The position numbers were made by a program, and so were the translations under genes. DNA of 64,000 nt, taken from contig NZ_JARUBP010000001.1 in assembly GCF_029626225.1 (NCBI RefSeq), positions 6,572,001-6,636,000 of the forward strand, read 5' to 3'. Positions within the stretch are counted from its first letter, which is position 1. Each line of letters begins with the position of its first letter. This stretch comes from Asanoa sp. WMMD1127. Lineage in GTDB: Bacteria; Actinomycetota; Actinomycetes; Mycobacteriales; Micromonosporaceae. Below are positions 37,572-45,645 of the stretch, one piece after another. The notes beneath the pieces are model-generated. The model worked only from the letters and a program-made list of their open reading frames with translations, did no database searches and had not been told where the DNA came from.

Positions 37572-38303
37572 TTAGTCGGCCAGGACGATGTGCGACTGGA
37601 GTCGTTTCGCGCCGGGCCCGCGATAGACGCGCAGGACGCTGTGCAGCGCGTCGCGTACGTCCGGGTCGGGATGGTCGACCAGGTAGGCCAGCTCCTCGGC
37701 GCCACCGCGCCGCCGCCGGCCGAGCTCCCAGAGAACGTCGACGATCTCGTCCGCGGTGGTCGCCGCCCGCAGCCGCGCCATCAGCTCGCCCTTCGGCGCG
37801 CTCGGCGACTCCGGCTCGTCGAACCGGCGCCGCAGCCTGGCCACCTTGAACGTGCCGGGTCGCAGGCACACCGGGCACGGACACGGGCGGCGGCCGTGCG
37901 CTCCCGGCTGGTAGCGCCAGCCCATTCCCTGCGGCACGTCGCGGACCCGGCGCACCTCGGCGGAGGCGATCGCGCGGGGCACGAACACCTCGTGGCCCCG
38001 CGGGTCGCTCAACCCACGGACGGTCGCGACCGCCTGCGCCGCCGTCATCTCCACGGGCTCGGCGCCGTAGTGCCCGACCGTGACGCGCTCGTCATCCGGC
38101 ACGCGCAGGTGCACCGCGGCCAGCACGCCCGGGTGCCACCGCCGCAGCTCCCGGACCCACTGGTGGGTGAGGGTGAACGACGGCAGGACCGGCATGCAGT
38201 AGACGCCGCGCCCGCCGGCCCGCCCGTGGCTGCGTGCCGCGATCCCGGTCCGGCGCATGCGCCGCGCCGGCCCGGCCCCCGTGATGTGCACGAAATCCGC
38301 CAT
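37572..38303 (-). CDS. HEAT-like repeat protein with unusual N-terminal domain
   Basis: The 243-residue protein begins MADFVHITGAGPARRMRRTG and continues GRGVYCMPVLPSFTLTHQWV and VLAAVHLRVPDDERVTVGHY, an arrangement (His-x-Thr, a tight turn, GVY) that superficially resembles ADP-ribosyltransferase-fold domains. HGRRPCPCPVCLRP then forms a likely zinc site, and the last 90 residues are helical (TTADEIVDVLWELGRRRRGG, AYLVDHPDPDVRDALHSVLR) and HEAT-like. Start ATG 38303 has a TATCCT box six bases upstream. I recognise the family as conserved but of unknown function; the ADP-ribosylation idea is speculation. Confidence 0.65.
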   Translation of the reverse strand: MADFVHITGAGPARRMRRTGIAARSHGRAGGRGVYCMPVLPSFTLTHQWVRELRRWHPGVLAAVHLRVPDDERVTVGHYGAEPVEMTAAQAVATVRGLSDPRGHEVFVPRAIASAEVRRVRDVPQGMGWRYQPGAHGRRPCPCPVCLRPGTFKVARLRRRFDEPESPSAPKGELMARLRAATTADEIVDVLWELGRRRRGGAEELAYLVDHPDPDVRDALHSVLRVYRGPGAKRLQSHIVLAD

Positions 38304-38309
38304 CGGCGG

Positions 38310-38315
38310 AGGATA
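38310..38315 (-). promoter_or_regulatory. -10 box of the HEAT-like gene (leaderless)
   Basis: TATCCT on the minus strand ends six bases before ATG 38303 and supports that start over the longer frame to 38429. Confidence 0.4.
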
Positions 38316-38355
38316 CCGGTGGCGATGGCCGCCAGCGGCATGCCAAGCTGCGCGG

Positions 38356-38724
38356 GTGTCAGCGACGTCGCCGAAGGTGTTGTCCGTGGAGTGGGGGCGG
38401 ATGACCGTCGAAGGGCTGCCGGCCGGCAAGGACTTCGTGCTCTATCCGGGCGGCGGCCACGAGTGGGACTGGGCCACGACCGGCACCCGCCACGAGCCGG
38501 GCATCCAGCCCGCCGACGTCGAGGAGCTGCTGAGCCGCGGCGCCACTGAGGTCGTGCTGTCCCGCGGTATGGACCTGCGGCTCCAGGTCGACCCGCGCAC
38601 CGCCGCGTTGCTCGCGGAGCGGGGCGTCCCCGTGCATGTCGCCGAGACGACCGAGGCGGTACGCGTCTACAACGCGCTCGTGGAGAGCCGGCCCGTGGGC
38701 GGCCTGTTCCACTCGACGTGCTGA
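38356..38724 (+). CDS. Mth938-like domain protein
   Basis: The 122-residue protein fits the small Mth938/DUF498 fold: VLSVEWGRMTVEGLPAGKDF, LYPGGGHEWDWATTGTRHEP, then ATEVVLSRGMDLRLQVDP and RTAALLAERGVPVHVAETTE as the Rossmann-like strands with the conserved glycine. Family function in bacteria is not established. The start GTG 38356 is chosen for fit with the family; earlier codons overlap the divergent HEAT-like gene's control region. It overlaps the next gene by seven bases. Confidence 0.75.
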   Translation: MSATSPKVLSVEWGRMTVEGLPAGKDFVLYPGGGHEWDWATTGTRHEPGIQPADVEELLSRGATEVVLSRGMDLRLQVDPRTAALLAERGVPVHVAETTEAVRVYNALVESRPVGGLFHSTC

Positions 38725-39551
38725 GGCCGACCGTGGATCTGCTCGTGGTCGGCGGCACCGGTCTCCTCGGCCGGGAGGTGACCCAGCAGGCGCTGGCCAA
38801 GGGCCTCGACGTCGCCGCCACGTTCTACAGTGGAACGCCGACGACCGCCGCCGCGCGTTGGCGGCGGCTCGACATCCGCCGACGCGACGAGGTCATGGCG
38901 CTCGTCGACGAGCTACGGCCCCGGGCCGTCGTCAACGCCGCCTACCAGCAGGCCGACTGGGTGACCACGGCCGACGGTGGCACGCACGTCGCGCTCGCCG
39001 CCGCGGCCGCCGGCGCCCGGCTCGTGCACGTCTCCAGCGACGCCGTCTTCTCCGGCGACGCGGAACGCTACGACGAGCGGGCCACGCCCGATCCGACCAC
39101 GCCCTACGGCGCCGCCAAGGCCGCGGCCGAGACGGCGGTCAAGGCGATCGTGCCCGGCGCGGTCATCGCCCGGACCTCGTTGATCATCGGGTACGGCGAC
39201 TCCCAGCACGAGCGGCACGTCCATGCCCTGACGACCGGCGCGGCCACCGGCGCGCTCTTCACCGACGACATCCGTTGCCCGGTGCACGTCGCCGACCTGG
39301 CGGCCGCGCTGCTGGAGCTCAGCGACGCAGGAAGCCACGGGATCCAGCACGTCGGCGGCGCCGAAGCGGTCAGCCGGCACGAGCTCGGTGTGCTGATCGC
39401 CCGCCGGGACGGCCTCGACCCCGGCCGGCTGCCGGCGGCGCTGCGGGCGGCGGCCGGCATACCCGGGCCCGTGGCGGTGCGGCTCGACGGCGCCGCCACG
39501 CGGGCCCGGCTGGGCACCCGGCTGCGCGGGGCCCGCGAGTTCCTCAGCTGA
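38718..39551 (+). CDS. RmlD-like sugar-nucleotide reductase family protein
   Basis: The 277-residue short-chain dehydrogenase-like protein has VDLLVVGGTGLLGREVTQQA, AVVNAAYQQADWVTTADGGT, LVHVSSDAVFSGDAERYDER and the catalytic YGAAKAAAETAVKA (YxxxK), followed by DIRCPVHVADLAAALLELSD. It is a distant paralogue of rfbD at 12947 and stands outside the rhamnose cluster, so its substrate may be another deoxysugar or a non-sugar. GTG 38718 overlaps the Mth938 gene; GTG 38733 is an alternative. It converges with the DUF1801 gene, overlapping by eight bases. Confidence 0.8.
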   Translation: MLRPTVDLLVVGGTGLLGREVTQQALAKGLDVAATFYSGTPTTAAARWRRLDIRRRDEVMALVDELRPRAVVNAAYQQADWVTTADGGTHVALAAAAAGARLVHVSSDAVFSGDAERYDERATPDPTTPYGAAKAAAETAVKAIVPGAVIARTSLIIGYGDSQHERHVHALTTGAATGALFTDDIRCPVHVADLAAALLELSDAGSHGIQHVGGAEAVSRHELGVLIARRDGLDPGRLPAALRAAAGIPGPVAVRLDGAATRARLGTRLRGAREFLS

Positions 39552-40002
39552 AGGCCTGCTTGACCAGGGCGCCGAGGCGCTTCTCGTCGGCGGCGGTCAG
39601 CTTGCTCAGGGCGAACGCGGTCGCCCACACGTTGCCCTCGTCGAGGTTGGCGTCCTCGTTGAAGCCCAGCGTCGAATACCGCGCCTTGAACTTCAGCGCC
39701 GGCTGGAAGAAGCAGATGATCTTTCCGTTCTTCGTGTACGCCGGCATGCCGTACCACGTCCGGAAGCCCGCGTCCGGGGCGTTCTTCTTGACCAGGTCGT
39801 GCACCTTCTCGGCCAGCGGACGGTCGGCGTCCGACATCTCGGCGATCTTCGCGAAGATCTCGCCCTCGGCGTCGGCCGCACTACCCTTCTTCGCGGCCCT
39901 CTTCATGTCGGCCGCGTGCTCCTTCATCGCGGCCTTCTCGTCCTCGGTGAAGCCGTCGTAGCCGGAGCCGGTGCTCTTCGTCGTCTTCTTGGCCGTCGCC
40001 AT
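39544..40002 (-). CDS. DUF1801 (YdhG-like) domain protein
   Basis: The 152-residue protein has a basic Lys/Thr N-terminal tail (MATAKKTTKSTGSGYDGFTE), a charged helix (DEKAAMKEHAADMKRAAKKG) and the DUF1801 core (FRTWYGMPAYTKNGKIICFF, LKFKARYSTLGFNEDANLDE). The core fold is related to frataxin-like iron-binding YdhG proteins; no defined activity follows. ATG 40002 has GGGGAG eight bases before it. Several TANNNT boxes (TAGGCT, TAGCTT) lie 40-50 bases upstream. Confidence 0.85.
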   Translation of the reverse strand: MATAKKTTKSTGSGYDGFTEDEKAAMKEHAADMKRAAKKGSAADAEGEIFAKIAEMSDADRPLAEKVHDLVKKNAPDAGFRTWYGMPAYTKNGKIICFFQPALKFKARYSTLGFNEDANLDEGNVWATAFALSKLTAADEKRLGALVKQAFS

Positions 40003-40096
40003 GGTGGTCGCTCCCCTGCGATTCGTCGATCGGAACGAAGCTAAGCCTAGGAACGCGCGGGTCGCGGACGCTTCTCAGAAACTGATCGCTTAGGCC

Positions 40097-40780
40097 CTAT
40101 CCGCCGGGACGGACGAGCCCGCTTTCGTACGCGAGCACCACCGCCTGCACGCGGTCGCGGAGGCCGAGCTTGGTCAGGACGTGGCCGACGTGGGTCTTGA
40201 TCGTCGTCTCGCTGACGGAGAGCTTGCGGGCGATCTCGGCGTTGGACAGGCCGCGGGCGACCTGGACGAGGACCTCGCGTTCGCGCTCGGTGAGCGTGGC
40301 CAGCGCCGGCGGCGTGGTCTCCTGCGGGTCGGGCAGCGCGGCGGCGAACCGGTCCAGCAGGCGCTTGAGGATCCGCGGCGCGACGACCGCCTCGCCCGCG
40401 GCGACGGTGCGGATCGCGGTCACCAGGTCGTCGGCGGGCACGTCCTTGGCGAGGAAGCCGCTGGCGCCGGCGCGCAGGGCGCCCACCACGTACTCGTCGA
40501 GGTCGAAGGTCGTCAGCACGAGCACCCGCACCGGCAGGCGGGCCTCGACGATCGCGCGGGTGGCGGCGACGCCGTCGAGGCGGGGCATCCGGACGTCCAT
40601 CAGCACCACGTCGGGCAGCAGCCGGCGGGCGAGGTTGACCGCCTCGGCGCCGTCGCCGGCCTCACCGACCACGTCGATGTCGCCCTGGGCGCCGAGCACC
40701 ATGCGGAAGCCGGTGCGCAGCAGCGGCTGGTCGTCGGCGAGCAGCACCCGGACCGGCCTATCGGCGGGCTCCGCCGTCAT
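40097..40780 (-). CDS. NarL/LuxR-family response regulator, orphan
   Basis: The 227-residue protein has a receiver domain (VRVLLADDQPLLRTGFRMVL with the acidic pair, VVLMDVRMPRLDGVAATRAI with the phosphorylated aspartate, VLVLTTFDLDEYVVGALRAG with the switch Thr) and a LuxR HTH (LTEREREVLVQVARGLSNAE, IARKLSVSETTIKTHVGHVL). No histidine kinase is adjacent. ATG 40780 is preceded by GGGGGTGG. It is divergent from the first ABC/FtsX pair across 140 bases, so it may regulate that exporter; this is an inference from position. Confidence 0.92.
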   Translation of the reverse strand: MTAEPADRPVRVLLADDQPLLRTGFRMVLGAQGDIDVVGEAGDGAEAVNLARRLLPDVVLMDVRMPRLDGVAATRAIVEARLPVRVLVLTTFDLDEYVVGALRAGASGFLAKDVPADDLVTAIRTVAAGEAVVAPRILKRLLDRFAAALPDPQETTPPALATLTEREREVLVQVARGLSNAEIARKLSVSETTIKTHVGHVLTKLGLRDRVQAVVLAYESGLVRPGG

Positions 40781-40920
40781 CGCCACCCCCATCGCGTACG
40801 CGTACCCGGCCATCTTTCCGCATCCGGTGCCGGGCAGCGTCGCGGCCGTCCGCAGGTTGACGGAGTCGTTAGGGCGTTTCACGCGCAAATGTCTGCTTCG
40901 CTGAGGCAAGATCGGATGGC

Positions 40921-42915
40921 GTGACCACGACTGCCGTGACGGGACCGGCCGCGCGGGCCGTCCAGGTGTGGAAGGTGTACGGATCCGGCGAGACGCAGGT
41001 CGTCGCGCTGCGGGACGTGAGCGTCGACCTGGAACGCGGGAAGTTCACCGCGATCATGGGGCCGTCCGGCTCCGGGAAGTCGACGCTCATGCACTGCCTG
41101 GCGGGGCTCGACTCGGTCAGCCGGGGCGAGGTGTACGTCGGCGACACCAAGGTGACCGGCCTCGGCGACGCGGGCCTGACCCGCCTGCGCCGCGACAAGA
41201 TCGGATTCATCTTCCAGCAGTTCAACCTGCTGCCGACGCTGACGGCCGAGGAGAACATCCTGCTGCCCCTCTCGATCGCGGGGCGCAAGCCGGACCCGGC
41301 GTGGTACCGCACGGTGATCGACACCGTCCGCCTCGGCGACCGGCTCGGACACCGCCCGTCGCAGCTCTCCGGCGGCCAGCAGCAGCGGGTGGCGTGCGCC
41401 CGCGCGCTGGTGTCCCGCCCCGAGGTCATCTTCGCCGACGAGCCGACGGGCAACCTCGACTCGCGCTCAGGCGCGGACGTGCTCACCTTCCTCCGCGACT
41501 CGGTGACGACGCACGGCCAGACCATCGTGATGGTGACCCACGACCCGGTGGCCGCCTCGTACGCGGACCGCGTCCTCTTCCTCGCCGACGGCGCCGTGGT
41601 CGACGAGATCCTCGACCCGACCGCCGACGCGGTGCTGGACCGGATGCGCAGCATCGACACGCTCGCCGAGGGGCCGGGTGGCGCGGCGGCGGTGGGCCCG
41701 CCGCGGGAGAGCCGCGGCACCACGGACCCGACCGGCTCGACACCCCATCCCGGCCCGCACAACGCTCCACACCGGATCGACCGGGCGCCCGGTTCCGGCG
41801 GCGGTTCCGGGCCGCAGGGACCGGGCGAGCCGACCGCACGCGCCGGCGGCGCACCTGGTCCCGGTCCGGGCGGACCGATCGGGCGGGCCGGGCTCGCGCA
41901 CGAGCACCCCGTCTCAGCCTCCGAAACGACGGCGACGGCGACCCTGACCTCGGCTGTGTCCGCGTTGGTGTCGGCGATCGCCCAGCAGTCGCGCGCCACT
42001 CCTCCGCCGCAGACCGGCGCGGCGGACGAGAAGCCGGCGTCCGACCAGGACGAGGTGGCCGAGCGGTCGGTCGCGACCGACGCGCCTGGTCAGGTCGGGA
42101 AGGCCGCGGAGGCCGGGCGGGCCGGGTCCGGCGCCGAGGCCGGGCGGGCCGGGTCCGGCGCTGAGTCGGGTGGGCGGCGGGCGCCGAGCAACGCGGGAGG
42201 TCCGGCCGGCCAGCGGCCGGCGGCGGGCCGTACGCACAAGCGCAAGCCGCGCGGCGTGGCGCCGGCCGACGCGCGCACCACGGAGGTCGCTCCGAGCGAG
42301 GCGGGCGAGGTCGCGGCCGCGCAAGGAGTCGGGTTAGGCGCGGAAAGCAACCTGACCGCCGCCAGCGACAACGCCATTGCCACCGACCCGGCGGCTGTCG
42401 CCACCGGCCGAACCGCCACCGTCGACGAGACCACAGCAATCGGCCCAACCGCCACCGACCGGACCGCCGCCGCGGCCAAGGCCGCAGCCACAGATCCGGC
42501 CACTGCGGACAAGGCCGCCGCCGCAGGCAAGCCGGCCACGGACAAGGCGACCGCCGCAGGCAAGCCGGCCACCGACAAGGCAACCGCCGCAGGCAAGCCG
42601 GCCACCGACAAGGCAACCGCCGCGGACCCGGCCGCCGCAGACCTGGCCACCGCGAACCCGGCCACCGCAGACCCAGCCACCGCAGACCCAGCCACCGCGA
42701 ACCCGGCCACCGCAGACCCAGCCACCGCAGACCCGGCCGCCGCAGACCCGGCCGCCGCGGACAAGGCGGCCGGCGCCGCAGACCCGGCCACCGCGGACAA
42801 GGCGGCCGGCGCCGCAGGCCCGGCGCGGAAGGTCGCCAAGAAGAGCGCGCCGCGCAGACGCCCGATCACCGCGCCCAAGACGGACGACGCCACCGACCCC
42901 AAGACCGACGCCTGA
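40921..42915 (+). CDS. MacB/LolD-type ABC ATPase with a giant low-complexity C-terminal tail
   Basis: Residues 1-250 are a complete ATPase: Walker A MGPSGSGKSTLMHCLAGLDS, Q-loop FIFQQFNLLPTLTAEEN, signature QLSGGQQQRVACARALVS, Walker B VIFADEPTGNLDSRSG and the H-loop MVTHDPVAAS. It is about 75-80 percent identical by eye to the ATPase at 45646, which ends there. Here the frame continues for about 415 more residues, rich in Ala, Pro, Thr, Gly and Asp with almost no aromatics. It includes three 11-residue DKATAAGKPAT-like repeats (about residues 530-562), many PATAD pentads to about 625, and a basic end (ARKVAKKSAPRRRPITAPK). The start is GTG 40921; the permease gene follows by 12 bases. Confidence 0.9.
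   Translation: MTTTAVTGPAARAVQVWKVYGSGETQVVALRDVSVDLERGKFTAIMGPSGSGKSTLMHCLAGLDSVSRGEVYVGDTKVTGLGDAGLTRLRRDKIGFIFQQFNLLPTLTAEENILLPLSIAGRKPDPAWYRTVIDTVRLGDRLGHRPSQLSGGQQQRVACARALVSRPEVIFADEPTGNLDSRSGADVLTFLRDSVTTHGQTIVMVTHDPVAASYADRVLFLADGAVVDEILDPTADAVLDRMRSIDTLAEGPGGAAAVGPPRESRGTTDPTGSTPHPGPHNAPHRIDRAPGSGGGSGPQGPGEPTARAGGAPGPGPGGPIGRAGLAHEHPVSASETTATATLTSAVSALVSAIAQQSRATPPPQTGAADEKPASDQDEVAERSVATDAPGQVGKAAEAGRAGSGAEAGRAGSGAESGGRRAPSNAGGPAGQRPAAGRTHKRKPRGVAPADARTTEVAPSEAGEVAAAQGVGLGAESNLTAASDNAIATDPAAVATGRTATVDETTAIGPTATDRTAAAAKAAATDPATADKAAAAGKPATDKATAAGKPATDKATAAGKPATDKATAADPAAADLATANPATADPATADPATANPATADPATADPAAADPAAADKAAGAADPATADKAAGAAGPARKVAKKSAPRRRPITAPKTDDATDPKTDA
42508..42606 (+). repeat. 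Three tandem 33-base repeats inside the ATPase tail
   Basis: Units at 42508-42540, 42541-42573 and 42574-42606 encode DKAAAAGKPAT, DKATAAGKPAT and DKATAAGKPAT, with a partial fourth copy after. They differ by only a few bases, so expansion is recent relative to the rest of the gene. Confidence 0.9.
42640..42800 (+). repeat. Array of 15-base (PATAD/PATAN) repeats inside the ATPase tail
   Basis: Variants of CCAGCCACCGCAGAC recur about nine times, then blend into longer DKAAGAADPATA units. All are in frame and keep period three in the coding sense. Confidence 0.85.
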
Positions 42916-42927
42916 GGGAGCGCGACC

Positions 42928-45480
42928 ATGTTTCGGTCGATGTTGCGTGGGCTGCTCACGCACAAGTTGCGGCTCGCGCTCTCGGCGCTGGCGGTCGTGC
43001 TCGGCACCATGTTCATGAGTGGCGCGTTCGTGGCCGGTGACACCTTCTCGCAAGGGTTCACCGCGCTCTTCTCGACCGTCAACGAGAGCATCGACGTCGA
43101 GGTCACCGCCCGGGACAACACGCCGGGCGGCCAGGACGCGCAGTTCGGCACGCCGACCGCCCTGCTCGACCAGCAGGACGTCGACACCGTCCGCCAGGTG
43201 GACGGGGTCGCGAAGGTCACGCCGGGCGTCTACTCCGCGGGGGCCAGGCTGATCGGCAGCGACGGCAAGGTCGTCGGCGGCGCCGGGCCGCCGCAGCAGG
43301 GCATCGCGTGGCAGGACGACGACCCGCTGATCCAGCTGCGGCAGGGGCGGGCGCCTCAGGCCGCCGACGAGATCGCGATCAACCAGGGGCTCAGCACCGA
43401 CAGCGGGTTCGGGCTCGGGCAGACGGCGGATGTGATCACTCTGCAGCCGCGTACGCCGTACAAGATCGTGGGGATCTTCGGTTTTCCCGGCAACCGGCCC
43501 TCGCTGGCCGGCGAGACCACCGTCGCGTTCACGTTGGCGCAGGCGCAGCGGGTGCTGCTCAACGCGCCCGGCAAGTTCACCAGCATCGACGCCACGGCCG
43601 CGAGCGGGGTCAGTGACGCCACGCTGCGGGACCGGATCGCGGCGGCGCTGCCGGACGACGACGTGCGGACCGGGGCCCAGGTGGCCGAAGAGCAGCAGAG
43701 CCAGACCTCCAGCTTCGTCAACATCCTGAAGACCGGCCTGGTCGTCTTCGCGCTGATCGGCATGTTCACCGGCGCGTTCCTGATCTTCAACACGTTCTCG
43801 ATGCTGGTGGCGCAGCGGACCCGGGAGCTGGCGCTCTACCGCTCGTTCGGCGCGAGCCGCGGCCAGGTCAACCGGTCGGTGCTGTTCGAGTCGCTGCTGC
43901 TCGGCCTGGCCGCCAGCATCGTCGGTCTCGCGCTCGGCATCCTGGTCGGCTTCATCCTCAACAAGGCGCTGCAGGCCTTCATCGACGCGAGCCTGCCGGT
44001 CGGCGGTGTGGTGGTCCGGGCGTACGCCGTGTTCGCCACCCTGGCCACCGGCGTCGTCTTCACGGTCGTGGCCGCCCTCATCCCCGCGCTGCGGGCCAGC
44101 CGCGTCCCGCCGATCGCGGCCATGCGCGACGCGGTCACCCCGGACAAGCCGCTGACCCGGCTCACCATCGCCGGCGCGGTCGTGCTGGCCGCCGGCGGGA
44201 TCCTGCTCGGCCTCGGCGTCGCGGACGTCGGCGACCTGCCGACCTGGGCCACCCTCGGCATCGGCGCCGGGCTGTGCTTCCTGGGCATGGCGATGCTCGC
44301 GCCGATCATCAGCCGCCCGCTGACCACGGCCGCCGGCAAGGCGTTCGCGTGGTCGGTGCCGGGCCGGCTCGGCGCCCGCAACACCGGCCGCAACCCGCGC
44401 CGGACCGCGGTGACCGCCGCCGCGCTGATGATCGGCGTGGCGCTGGCCACCGGTGCCGGCGTGTTCGCCCAGTCGGCGAAGGCGGGCATCACCAACGCGT
44501 TCGAGCGCGACGTCAACGCCCAGCTCGCCGTGACCACGAGCTTCAGCCAGGGTCCCGGCGCCAACGCGGGCTTCCCGCCGCAGCTCGAGCAGACCATGGC
44601 CGCGCTGCCGGGTGTGACCTCGGCGGTCGCGTTGCGCACCGACACGGTCAACCTCAACGGCAGCGACCGGTTCGTGCTGGCCGGCGACGCGCAGGCCGCC
44701 TCGACGATCTTCAACCTGAAGCAGGTGGCCGGCAACGTCCGCGAGCTGAACCCCGGCGAGGTGCTGCTCGACCAGGACACGGCCAACGCGCTGCGGCTGG
44801 GGGTCGGCAACCAGGTCACCATGCGTACGGCCCGCGGCGAGCCGGTCACCCTCGACGTCGTCGGCATCTTCGAGCCCAACCAGGCGATCTCCAGCTCGCT
44901 GATCAGCAGCGCCGACGCGGGCGGGTTCCGGTCGCCGTTCGCGCAGCAGGGCTTCGTGCAGGTCGCGAACGACAGCCAGGTGCCGCAGGTGCGGGCCGAG
45001 CTCGACCGGCTGTTCGCCGACAACCCCGAGGTCACCGTCAACGACCAGTCGCAGCTGATCGACCAGGCCAACAACTTCGTCGACATCCTGCTCGGCATCG
45101 TCAACACGCTGTTGGCCCTGACGATCATCGTGGCCGTGCTGGGCGTGGTGAACACGCTGCTGCTGTCGGTCTTCGAGCGGACCCGGGAGCTCGGCCTGAT
45201 CCGGGCGGTCGGGATGAGCCGCGCCCAGATCGGCCGCATGGTGACGGTCGAGTCCGTGCTGATCTCGGTCTTCGGCGCGCTGCTCGGCATCGTGATCGGC
45301 GTCGGCCTGGGCGTGGCGATCGTCGTCGCGCTGGGAGACGAGTTCCTGTCGCTGACCGTACCGTGGGGTTATCTGCTGATCACTCTCGGTCTTGCCATCG
45401 TGGCCGGCGCCATCGCGGCGGTGCTCCCGGCCATCCGCGCGGCCAGGCTCAACGTGCTCCAGGCCATCGCCTACGAGTGA
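42928..45480 (+). CDS. FtsX/MacB-type ABC permease, first pair
   Basis: The 850-residue protein is the partner of the ATPase just upstream. It has an N-terminal membrane helix (LRLALSALAVVLGTMFMSGA), a large extracytoplasmic MacB-like domain to about residue 260, an FtsX core with RTRELALYRSFGASRGQVNR, further helices, a second extracytoplasmic domain, and a second FtsX core with RTRELGLIRAVGMSRAQIGR near the C-terminus. This double-FtsX layout belongs to actinobacterial exporters of peptides, lipids or lipoproteins. The start is preceded by GGGAG. Confidence 0.92.
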   Translation: MFRSMLRGLLTHKLRLALSALAVVLGTMFMSGAFVAGDTFSQGFTALFSTVNESIDVEVTARDNTPGGQDAQFGTPTALLDQQDVDTVRQVDGVAKVTPGVYSAGARLIGSDGKVVGGAGPPQQGIAWQDDDPLIQLRQGRAPQAADEIAINQGLSTDSGFGLGQTADVITLQPRTPYKIVGIFGFPGNRPSLAGETTVAFTLAQAQRVLLNAPGKFTSIDATAASGVSDATLRDRIAAALPDDDVRTGAQVAEEQQSQTSSFVNILKTGLVVFALIGMFTGAFLIFNTFSMLVAQRTRELALYRSFGASRGQVNRSVLFESLLLGLAASIVGLALGILVGFILNKALQAFIDASLPVGGVVVRAYAVFATLATGVVFTVVAALIPALRASRVPPIAAMRDAVTPDKPLTRLTIAGAVVLAAGGILLGLGVADVGDLPTWATLGIGAGLCFLGMAMLAPIISRPLTTAAGKAFAWSVPGRLGARNTGRNPRRTAVTAAALMIGVALATGAGVFAQSAKAGITNAFERDVNAQLAVTTSFSQGPGANAGFPPQLEQTMAALPGVTSAVALRTDTVNLNGSDRFVLAGDAQAASTIFNLKQVAGNVRELNPGEVLLDQDTANALRLGVGNQVTMRTARGEPVTLDVVGIFEPNQAISSSLISSADAGGFRSPFAQQGFVQVANDSQVPQVRAELDRLFADNPEVTVNDQSQLIDQANNFVDILLGIVNTLLALTIIVAVLGVVNTLLLSVFERTRELGLIRAVGMSRAQIGRMVTVESVLISVFGALLGIVIGVGLGVAIVVALGDEFLSLTVPWGYLLITLGLAIVAGAIAAVLPAIRAARLNVLQAIAYE

Positions 45481-45595
45481 CCGGTCAGGGACAAACCCTG
45501 AGGCCGGGTACGGGTAACCCGCACCGGAAAATCCGCCCTCCCTCCGTCGCGGGGCGGACGAGAAGGGTTGCCCGGCTCCCGCAGCATGGATGATG

Positions 45596-45622
45596 CCGGC
45601 CGGACCGTCCTGGTCCGGCCGG
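45596..45622. repeat. Perfect inverted repeat upstream of the second ABC pair
   Basis: CCGGCCGGACC (45596-45606) and its exact complement GGTCCGGCCGG (45612-45622) flank a five-base centre, 23 bases before the GTG of the second ATPase. A smaller hairpin TCAGGG-ACAAA-CCCTGA is at 45485-45501 just after the first permease. The first could be an operator or an attenuator for the second pair; the second a weak terminator. Confidence 0.6.
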
Positions 45623-45645
45623 ACCATGACACGAGGGGGAACCAG

